Shown here: piece after piece, positions 55,945 through 64,000 of the stretch | How the letters are laid out: every line of letters starts with the position of its first letter | Position numbering within the stretch: the first letter of the stretch is position 1 | Assembly: GCF_000143535.2 (NCBI RefSeq) | Contig: NC_037324.1 | Coordinates: 1,488,001-1,552,000, forward strand | Origin: Botrytis cinerea B05.10 | Taxonomy: Eukaryota > Ascomycota > Leotiomycetes > Helotiales > Sclerotiniaceae | Reading direction: 5' to 3' | DNA: 64,000 nt | The notes under the pieces: generated by a model | What the model saw: the letters and a program-made list of their open reading frames with translations, nothing else | Told to the model about the DNA's origin: nothing | The model's database searches: none | Made by a program: the position numbers and the translations under genes

Positions 55945-57840
55945 CTAATCATCCTCCTCAACATTCTCCTCAATTACATCATGTTCTCCATCATCCTCAA
56001 AACTACCAGCTGGGACTTGGTACAGTCTCAAGATTGGCTTGTTAGGATCTTTGACAAGTACGTACTTGCCCTCTTCACGCTTCAAGCACATATCAACAAT
56101 GGTACGAACAATACCCCATCCGTTGGATAGGGACAAGTTCATTTGCGAAGCAAAATCACGTGGCTTCCAGCCAATAACGCCGAGTACAACATGACGATCG
56201 TTGAGCTTTGGGTTGGCACGGGAAACAAATCTATCAAGAATTAGTACGGAATAGTGACCACAGGCGTAACAAATACATACCCAAGTTTCATGACATCAGC
56301 CTTAGCGATGATACTTTGAACTGTCCATCTTGCAAGCTTGCAGCTGTTGTTCTTCATTTCAGTTGCAACAACAGCACCACGTTGACTGACCAACTTCGTC
56401 CTCCAGTCCAATGCACCTCCACTTCCTTGTGCCTTGGAATCGAATTCATTGAGAGCCTTGACAGTCAAGAATTGATCTTCTCCACTAATGGCGTTCTTTG
56501 AAACAGCGTCAAGCTCAGTTCTTACAACCAAGTGAACTGGGTCTTCGTCGTTCAAGGAAAGATCAAATTTACGGTATTTGTATGCTTTGCTGGCAGGTGG
56601 GTCGGTCTCTTCGGCAGAGTTATAGAATGGGTTCTCGTTCTCCATTTCTACCTTTTGGCTATCGCTCTCCTTCATGACTTGATTTGCGAAGTTGTGGTTG
56701 ATGTATGTAGCTTCCTCAGCCAAAGCACTTGGCTGGTTAATAGCGTCCTTGCTACCTTCTGAAGCATCCATTGGAGCGTCAGCAGCATTCTCATTAACGG
56801 TGACCATATCGAGTGTAGCGTTGTCTCTCTTGTCGAGGAACACTTTGTTGCCTTGTCGAACGATAACGATATCCCAAGGATAGACGGAACGAGGAGAGCA
56901 CATAAGCATGGAAAGAATGCTGTCTGTTGCGAAAATGGTGGCCTCATCCTTCTCGGCGAGTTCTTGAATAACGGGATCTGAGGATGTGGTAACGTTGTAT
57001 GAAGCGCGGTCGACCACGTTGAGCTTTCTTTCAGCAGCCTTGACAGGTTGCTTGTCGAATGATCGATCGTAGTAGTAAAGGAAACCATAACTGTCAATAT
57101 CTTCTCCATCATCGGTATCAAGATTGAGCTTGGCGAGACGGTTGAAATCAATCTCCTCCAACATCTTCCAGTCAGGCTTAATGTTAACAGAGGCATCGCG
57201 GTTTCTTTGTGGCTTGTCGTAATCTTTCCAGCCAAACTTTCTTCCACCTCGAGCACCACCTCTTCCACCACGGGTATCATAACTGTTGTAGCCTTGTTGC
57301 CCGCCCCGTCCTCCAACTCTTTGAAATTGACCTCTGCCACCACGGGTATCACCTCTTCCGCCACGTTGTCCACGTCCTCGAGCGAGTCCTCCACGTCCAA
57401 AGCGGGTCTTGGTAGAATCGCGAGTGTTGCTGACAACAGAGAAGGTAGATTCGTCCTCAGCGAGTTGAACTGCGAATAATGAGGAAGTTCCAGCGCCGTA
57501 AACTTGTTGATCTGATGCACAAAAATATGTTAGCACAAAGAAATTATATCATACCCAACTTTCTCCCAGTGCATGTAGAGAAAATCGCAAACAAATAGCA
57601 AACAGATTGCGAGGTAAGAATCGCACCTCTGTAGTTTCGGTTATATTGCTGTCTTCCACCTCTGCCATCTCTTCCATCTTTTCCTTCAGCGGTCCAATCT
57701 GCCATGCGACCTAATTTATCGCCTTTAGAGTATGGGGCGTAAGGAACCCCATTTAATGTGGTTTCTGATGTGGTGGATGGTCCCCATGAGTCCTCTGATG
57801 GGAGCGCAGAGATGATATCTGATAGTGAAATAGGTGCCAT
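55945..57840 (-). CDS. EIF3D: Translation initiation factor eIF3 subunit D
   Basis: Three exons on the minus strand: 57840-57627, 57511-56281, 56230-55945; introns 115 and 50 bp; 576 residues, normal for the family. Start [20 protein letters not shown] is typical of fungal eIF3d. Conserved blocks include [64 protein letters not shown] and [21 protein letters not shown]. An Arg-Gly-rich segment ([17 protein letters not shown]... [14 protein letters not shown]) lies at roughly 100-155, as in S. pombe Moe1. eIF3d is a non-core eIF3 subunit that contacts mRNA at the 40S exit and has cap-binding ability in animals. The last residues are acidic (EENVEEDD). Introns were set by the joins [11 protein letters not shown] and LG|FVSRANP. 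Confidence 0.96.
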
Positions 57841-58440
57841 GATTGCGGCGGAAGATTGACGTTGAGATATGCGGGAAGGGAGGAAACGTTCGAATCTCCA
57901 ACAATGAATTCGTTGAATATTTCGATTTGTGGAGGAAAATCTTAGCGGGGCAAAAGTTCGCGATAGCAAATGATGCCTTGATTTTAAGGCCAAAGTCTGT
58001 GCTTACCTTACACGTGACGGCCTGATGAAGAAAGACTCTCGTTTGATTTGGTCAGAGCCCCTTTACTGAGGTTTATATTTGTTGAACTAATTCTTCAATA
58101 CTCCTATCAAGATTGATATCATCTAAGATGCAGTCTCATTCACAGGATTGATTGAATGATAGGTTCTCCGATCCCCCCAGCCAAAGTCAAATTTAGAAAA
58201 TCATATACAGGGAAGCCATCCTAAATTTCTCATCTAATGACTCTCGTACCTTTGCATTCCAGATGCACATTAGGTAGATACGTGTTAATCATAGACTGCC
58301 AATTAAGCTAAATGGATATTCTTCATCTACTGTTCACTTGGCAATCAGATCAAAGTAATGAAAGGTGCCATGGATCAAATGCTTTCTAGTCCTCATACAT
58401 TTCAATCGGCGTATGCCATCTGCTCAAGGCTAATATCTAG
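57841..58440. other. Spacer, eIF3d promoter side
   Basis: Contains eIF3d's leader, whose frame happens to stay open upstream to ~57993 without an ATG, then AT-rich DNA. No further gene seen. Confidence 0.5.
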
Positions 58441-58933
58441 CTATTTGGAAGGTCTCAACGCAGACTCTGAAACCTCAAGATCCACGATCTTAAGACTTCC
58501 TGGCCCTTGAAAGTTTTCTTGGTCTTCCACCATCAATATCTTCCCGAAACCGGCCCTAACATCACCTTCTCAAGAACCTTTAATGCTTCCTCGTCTTCAA
58601 AACCATATCACTATATACCCCATAATCAATATTCTGATAATATATGTCATAATACACACTGGCCTGAGAGTTCGACTTTGATGTGACGGGGGATGAAGAA
58701 GAGTGGTGATGTGGATAACGTAGTTACAGGTGTAGCTTTTGTGGTAGGGAGACGAGCAGAGGTAGATAATTGGTCTCGTAAAGGGGTTTGAATTCAGAGG
58801 GAGTTAGGCCTGGTTTGCGAGTTTGGAAGGCACTTGGTACTAAGGGAGGTATAATGGTGGTGTGCTGTGTTGGGGTGAAGTTAGTAAAAGTAAATGCGTT
58901 TGCTTGTCGCCCTTCAATGTCTTTGTGACTCAA
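58441..58933 (-). pseudogene. EthD-domain-like gene remnant
   Basis: On the minus strand a family-like sequence is spread over three frames. The first part contains RKPGLTPSEFKPLYETNYLP, typical of the EthD/dimeric alpha-beta barrel fold in fungal proteins. It meets a TAA at 58724-58726, after which the same frame continues coding-like (SVYYDIYYQNIDYGVYSDMV). At an AAAA tract (58599-58602) the pattern moves to another frame (FEDEEALKVLEKVMLGPVSG). Between 58536 and 58569 it moves again (KILMVEDQENFQGPGSLKIV), ending at a TAG at 58441. The blocks occur in the order expected for EthD proteins. No ATG is seen for the first block. One nonsense codon and two frame changes point to a decayed gene, unless introns or sequence errors explain them. 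Small fungal EthD proteins are often linked to degradation or secondary-metabolite steps. Confidence 0.5.
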
Positions 58934-59696
58934 AATTATGTGTTAATTGCTTTGTAATATACGGTATTCAAGTTACTTGTGATTTATCAGCCCAAGGACA
59001 GAGGTTGTGGGTATCAGTCCCTAAGTTTTGGTGTTTATTGGAAGTAAAAGGGACTTCCATGAAGAAAGAGTAATGGCCCTTGTCGACAGGACGCCAATGT
59101 GCAGACAACAAGCAGTTTTATCTGACTATATACATTCAATATCCAACCCAGATCAACGAGTGAGAAATATTGAATACTAATACCTCCCCGCTGTTCAAGC
59201 AAGAAACCACTTGGTATGATCTGGCCCTTTGCTTGGCCAGAAAGTTGTACATGTTATGATGGACCAGATGATCATGGGAAGCTTTTACTACACAGGTTCT
59301 TGAGACTTTGGATTTTAGTTACAAACTACTAGGCATGTAAATAGAAATCATTTGATAAATCAAACTTGTGACAAACTCCAAGATCAAAGTATGAACAAAG
59401 AGCAACAATTCATTCCAAGTGGCAGCACTACTGGCGAATTTACAATGAATTGAGTTTGTGGTGTTGTGTTGTTTTGCTTGAAATGGTCTGGACTTTCATG
59501 GGGTTCAGAATACTCAGTAGTTTCAGCCTCAAGCTAGCTGAGCCTAGGTTGTGTGGTCGGAGCGTCTGTCTGCCATACCATCAACAATTTTAGGGAAGGC
59601 TAAATTCAAAGTCCCATCTCAATTTCTCATATCACTTCTTAAGATCTTCAGACTTGCGATCAAAGAAAATGCACAAGATACATACTTACGATTATA
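58934..59696. other. Spacer, no gene seen
   Basis: Upstream of the EthD-like remnant and of the gene at 59697. A lone ATG on the minus strand (59060) opens a short frame that does not join the remnant in phase. Otherwise nothing. Confidence 0.4.
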
Positions 59697-61490
59697 ATGG
59701 CTCACACATCAAGAGAAAACGTAGAGATCTTGGTTCACACATCGGCACCAAGTCGAGGCCAAGATGATACTAAATACCGAGCATTTGCAAGAGCCTATTT
59801 AAATTTCGAATCAGCAACAAGCCTACAATTACGAGACGTTCCTCAAGACGATACGGGATATGGTGAAGAATTGGAGGGTCTGACTGAAGCGTCGCAATAT
59901 TCAACGCAGAGATACGATGAAAATGCATCTTATTGTCCACCAACCCAAGAGCCAGAGACGAATCCGGGGGCACACCGCGAAGTCCCTCAGGAGGAATTAT
60001 CTGACCTAATGTACTCGCCGCAACTGTCTTTTCGAAGTGTTTTGGATAATCGGAATTCTCCCATGTTTCGAACTCGGAGCAGGACTTTGATGAGCTTGCA
60101 AGCACAGTCTGGAGGCGAAACACCGGAGCAGAGCCGTCTTGAATTGGGAACAAGTCCTGGACACAAAACGCCGTGGAGGAGTCAATTTATGGATTCATTG
60201 CCAGCGCCAAAAAGAGAATCTAGTGTAATCGAGGATTCCATGCTTGAGAATGATCGAATACTTGCTCAATTTTCATCTCCAAGGAGGATTTCGGAGCTAC
60301 ATCAACAACAAGAGGAGAGCACACAAGATAGTCCTGACGCGAATGGGATACCACAGTTTACGGATGAGAGTAGCTTAAACCTTGAAGTACCACTAGCAAT
60401 ACCAATTACTAGCTCTCAAAATGGCAACGCTCATGCCAATTTTGACACTGACATTTCACTACCACCCCGTCGTTTCCAAACGATTTCTCCTCCCTATCGA
60501 CGACATAAAGCTGAATATCATTATGTTCATGCACTTCCAATTGCGACTTCCGATGCAGATGATCTTAATACGATAAATTCTGATAGCTTCAATAATATGC
60601 AGGCTTCAGGGCAGGCTGCGAATACTTCAAGTCGACGTGCAAGTCAAACTACAGAGATAGAAGAGGAAGCAGAGTTTACGAATGAAGACATGAATTTGGT
60701 TGAAGTTCCAAAGAAGGGGTCAATATCTGATACACCTGAGATTTCAGAATCATCTAGCTCGCTGCCCCAACATGTGCACAGCAAGCGTCAGCGACTTGAT
60801 TTTCCATCGTCATTAGACAAGAGCCCCAAGAGGATGAAGTTGGTAATATCAAATACCACGGCTGAAACTTCGTCGGCGACTCTTCCCGCACCTCAAAGAC
60901 TTCCCACATCTACAGCACCCGGAGTACCAAAAACTTCCGGTGTTCCAAGCTCCGTTCCTTCAAGCTCCATTCCTCCAATGTCGAGCTTGCCGTCTGCAGC
61001 ATCTTTGGGAGCATGCAGAATTCCGTCTTTCACGCCCCCCACTTCTGCTGGTGATTTCAAGGAGACGGATATCTTTACGCCTTCATTGAGAAAGATCAAA
61101 GCAAACCGTGGAAATTTCAATGGATTGCAAAAGAAACATTTTAATCCTACTTTCCAGACTCGGCCCTGTCGCCCATTGGAGCGCGGATATTGGCTCATTC
61201 ATGCAGAAGATCTCGGTGATCTTCTCAAGAAAAGACTTTGGTCTTACCTTTTTCGCGTCATTCCGAAAGGCGATTTGGGGTGGGGCATATCAGCTGAACG
61301 TACCAATGATTGGAATACTGTAAGGGTTTATTGTTGGGGTGGGGTTGTCAAAGAAATATACCTGATACTTTTTTGTGCTAGTGAAAACAAGCTGAAATAC
61401 GGGGATGCGTGCTGGAAAGACGCTGACGGGGAAATTGTGATCTTGATGCCCAAGGAGATCAAGATCTCAAGCTTCAGTTCAGCGAACTAA
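59697..61490 (+). CDS. Conserved Pezizomycotina-type protein with central disordered region, function unknown
   Basis: A single exon of 597 residues from a true ATG. Two blocks look folded. The N-terminal one is EILVHTSAPSRGQDDTKYRA followed by FARAYLNFE (about 9-39), a short motif I associate with uncharacterised filamentous-fungal proteins. The C-terminal one (about 485-590) begins RPCRPLERGYWLI and continues with LWSYLFRVIPKGDLGWGISA, NTVRVYCWGGVVKEIYLILF and YGDACWKDADGEIVILMPKE. Between them are ~400 residues of Ser/Pro/Gln-rich sequence with several SP sites and a basic patch KSPKRMKL that could act as a nuclear signal. The architecture (two conserved ends tied by a long linker) suggests a scaffold or nuclear factor; that is inference. 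No membrane segment or signal peptide. Confidence 0.78.
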   Translation: MAHTSRENVEILVHTSAPSRGQDDTKYRAFARAYLNFESATSLQLRDVPQDDTGYGEELEGLTEASQYSTQRYDENASYCPPTQEPETNPGAHREVPQEELSDLMYSPQLSFRSVLDNRNSPMFRTRSRTLMSLQAQSGGETPEQSRLELGTSPGHKTPWRSQFMDSLPAPKRESSVIEDSMLENDRILAQFSSPRRISELHQQQEESTQDSPDANGIPQFTDESSLNLEVPLAIPITSSQNGNAHANFDTDISLPPRRFQTISPPYRRHKAEYHYVHALPIATSDADDLNTINSDSFNNMQASGQAANTSSRRASQTTEIEEEAEFTNEDMNLVEVPKKGSISDTPEISESSSSLPQHVHSKRQRLDFPSSLDKSPKRMKLVISNTTAETSSATLPAPQRLPTSTAPGVPKTSGVPSSVPSSSIPPMSSLPSAASLGACRIPSFTPPTSAGDFKETDIFTPSLRKIKANRGNFNGLQKKHFNPTFQTRPCRPLERGYWLIHAEDLGDLLKKRLWSYLFRVIPKGDLGWGISAERTNDWNTVRVYCWGGVVKEIYLILFCASENKLKYGDACWKDADGEIVILMPKEIKISSFSSAN

Positions 61491-62658
61491 GCATAGGATA
61501 TCGTATAAACCTGATAACCTAGTCGTTACTTCTACCCCTCAACTTTGGATATGCCCAGAGACCCGAGAAGGCGATACTATCCGGAGTAAAATATATCGAC
61601 ATGGCCGATCATCGATTCCTCACGAGGCTTGTGCATGTGAACATATTGATCGCCATGAATCTACAAAGCGAATGCTGGCATGCTTGATGGGTCTTCTTTG
61701 CTTGTGACTTTGAGGTCTACCGGAAGACATTTGGTGTATCGTCTACCCCAAACCGGATAGGCGAGAAATCACTACTAGATTACAGATATCCTATCTCTGT
61801 GCAAAATAACCATCATTATATGCAAGTGGTGCTTTCTGGGGATATAGAGCAATTTTGTGTATGAAAGACGAAAGATTAGCCCAAGATTGCACTGATTCAC
61901 GTCATCGTTCCACTTAGTTTGTCTAGTCTCAAATCAATTTCACAACAGCACACTGAAATTCTGTGGCCTCCTTAATTTTACTACATTGGTATTTATATTC
62001 AGCCTATTCCTGAATTACTGAAAGCTATGAAGTGTGTTCCAGTATGCAGTTTCCCCCACTTTTGGTGAAGCCTCACAAGTGAAATTTAAGTTTATCGTGG
62101 GAGGCTGAGCAGCCACAAAGTAGGCAAACACGTTATTTCGCAGCTAATTGCACATACACGTATTCTTGCGCCTTGTCATGAAGTGAGGAAAGCCTAGCCG
62201 CAAACATAAGGGCGATGCACATAAAAACTTGACACTCGAAGGCATTGCTGAAAAGTACTTTTATTGGCCTTATTCATCTTTCCAGCGTATGCCCAGGTGG
62301 TTCATGACTTATATTGGCTCTTGGCGTCTGATGAATCGATCAGCTATAGCAGCCAACGATTCTAATTGTTCTATGGATAGCTTCTAAACTCCCTCCAGAA
62401 GCCTCCGGGTGCATTCTATAAGTACGGGAGAAAGGAATAGAACAAATTGTCGCCGTATGGGCTCCGTACTTAAATTTGCCTTATACTGCGCCAGCTCAAT
62501 TCATTCCAAGAATCAACTTTCTCTTGATCTCTTGTCATCAATAACATTCACTAAAGAACATATGATTGGTTTCATTCACCACGATCTGCTTTTGCCATAA
62601 AGCTGTTAAGACAACTACAGGGCACCTAAACATTCTGTTTAGAAACCATCAAGCAAAT
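61491..62658. other. Spacer, no gene seen
   Basis: About 1.2 kb upstream of the RBR ligase gene, AT-rich, with only chance ORFs. The last ~250 bp presumably hold its promoter and leader. Confidence 0.45.
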
Positions 62659-64000
62659 ATGGAAAACGTGTCAGTGCCGAACCTGCAAATAGTTATCAGC
62701 AAAATGGAGGTTAAGATACGAGATCTATATGCCTCGAATGATCCTGACAGCATTGTATATCGAGAGAAGCCACGCTACTTCTACGCGCCCTTGCATTCTA
62801 AGTTCAATGGACCTCTGAATTTTAAGTCTGACATTTTGATGAAAGATATCGATTGGCAAACATTTAGTCCGCCAGCAGAAATACTATCTGGAGTGGCAGC
62901 TTTCAATAGCTCCAAATGGGCTATCCCGGAACTATCTACAATAATCACAAAATCTATAGGTGAAGCTATGTCGCGCAAAAGCTTGAAACTTCTCGAAGCT
63001 GCATCTCAATCAAACAAAACGACCATTATATCAGCCCCTGGCAAGAGTTCTCAATCATATACTTCATCCAATGTCACTGTGGCAGGACCATCAAGACCAA
63101 AGCTTCAAGTAAGTAGCTTAGTTTATTAGGTAGAAACATGTCATTGACCGGAACATGTAGACAACTGCAACGGACAAGGATCCATCGAGTATAGAGGGAA
63201 GAGAAAAATCTCTAGTGACCAGTCAACTATCAATGGAGACTATCACTACGCCTGATTCCGGATACATTCCCGCTGTAGACAGATCTGATTTAGAATCAAG
63301 TTCAAGGCTTTCTCGTCAGGGATATAGCAAATTAGCCCCTCTTGCTAGGTTTGTTAAGATGCTTAAGAAGAGACAGGGCAAGGGCAAATCTGTAGTTGCA
63401 GAGTCTATTAGGTATGAGCCTCGAAATCAGGATGGAATCTTGCTAATTGATTAAATAGAGAATGCGTCTCGTGCTTAGATGATTTCCCGGGGAGTGGTAT
63501 GGTTCATTTGCAGTGTCACGATTATTGCAAAGACTGTTTCGAAAGACTAGTCATGTGAGTTATTTCCAAGATACGTATCGTGGACTATCTAACACAACAC
63601 AGTACTGCCATGGAAAAAGAGTCGTTATGGCCTGTTAAGTGCTGTCTCAACGTTATACCACATAAGGTCATTGTAAAAAACATCAAATCAAACCTAGCAA
63701 AAGAATTTCGACTGAAGGCTTCAGAGCGGGAGATCGATGTAGGAGACCGAATCTATTGTGTTAAGCCAAGATGTGAAAGGTGGATTTCCAACAATTCGAT
63801 CAACAAAAGTATTAAATGCGCATCTTGTCCTTCTTGCAAAACAAAGGTGTGTATCAGTTGCAGAGGTCCATGGCATGCAAAGATGGAATGTCCTCAGGAT
63901 AAAGATTTTCAAGCTACAGTCAGGTTAGCAGATGAGCGAGGGTGGAAGCAATGTTACAACTGCATGATTTTCATCGAACTCAACCAAGGATGTAGGCATA
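62659..64000 (+). CDS. RBR-type E3 ubiquitin ligase (RING1-IBR-RING2), 3' truncated by window end
   Basis: Exons 62659-63108, 63161-63411, 63459-63554 and 63603 to the window edge; introns 52, 47 and 48 bp. The splice joins SESI|RECVSCLDDF-type and RLVI|TAMEKESL restore a RING1 with CVSCLDDFPGSGMVHLQCHD and CKDCFERL. The IBR follows (RIYCVKPRCERWISNNSINK, CASCPSCKTKVCISCRGPWH, ending MECPQD). RING2 begins WKQCYNCMIFIELNQGC and is cut at the edge. RBR ligases accept ubiquitin on a RING2 cysteine; that residue lies outside the window. The N-terminal ~230 residues have no recognised domain and are Ser/Thr-rich with a basic patch KMLKKRQGKGK just before RING1. The fungal RBR type with a ~230-residue front region is common in filamentous ascomycetes; substrate unknown. 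Confidence 0.9.

Overview
The window reads as nuclear DNA of a filamentous ascomycete (Pezizomycotina). Genes are short and single, on both strands, with mostly 47-115 bp GT-AG introns carrying CTAAC/CTGAC-like branch points. Spacers are AT-rich or pyrimidine-rich and full of microsatellites. Gene content (HET-domain gene, MFS transporters, P450, conserved Pezizomycotina orphans) and base composition fit a leotiomycete such as the Botrytis/Sclerotinia group. That placement is inference; no marker gene was available to prove it.

Layout. 1-11.8 kb: 3' end of a HET-domain gene, a five-exon acyl-CoA synthetase (+), a convergent five-exon Dal5-like MFS transporter (-), the GINS subunit PSF2 (+) and a cytochrome P450 (+). 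11.8-23 kb: low-complexity spacers around an Arg/Ser-rich orphan ORF, a disordered conserved protein, an HD-domain 5'-nucleotidase-like gene and a short lysine/glutamate-repeat gene. 23-31.8 kb: an 847-residue orphan, a predicted tail-anchored protein, and a 3.2 kb AT-rich gene-poor stretch with a possible inverted-repeat element. 31.8-43 kb: a disrupted gene for a secreted cysteine-containing protein, a thimet-type oligopeptidase (PRD1 family), a STEEP1-like zinc protein, a myosin essential light chain and a class I methyltransferase. 42-50 kb: two MFS transporters flanking a CoA-binding protein. 50-64 kb: a membrane-anchored prenylcysteine-lyase-like protein beside a tiny PPxY membrane protein resembling its N-terminus, an SDR, eIF3d, an EthD-like pseudogene, a conserved orphan, and an RBR E3 ligase cut by the window end.

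No CRISPR, tRNA, rRNA or convincing biosynthetic cluster was seen. The genes are mainly independent housekeeping units (replication, translation, cytokinesis, peptide turnover) mixed with transport and oxidation genes. The most unusual signals are the PPxY/transmembrane gene pair at 50.5-53.2 kb, the open acid-free extension upstream of the PRD1 ATG, several coding regions needing a frame change (some at homopolymers, so possibly assembly errors), and the inverted-repeat element near 29.2-29.7 kb. Exon boundaries were placed by eye from splice consensus and protein continuity.
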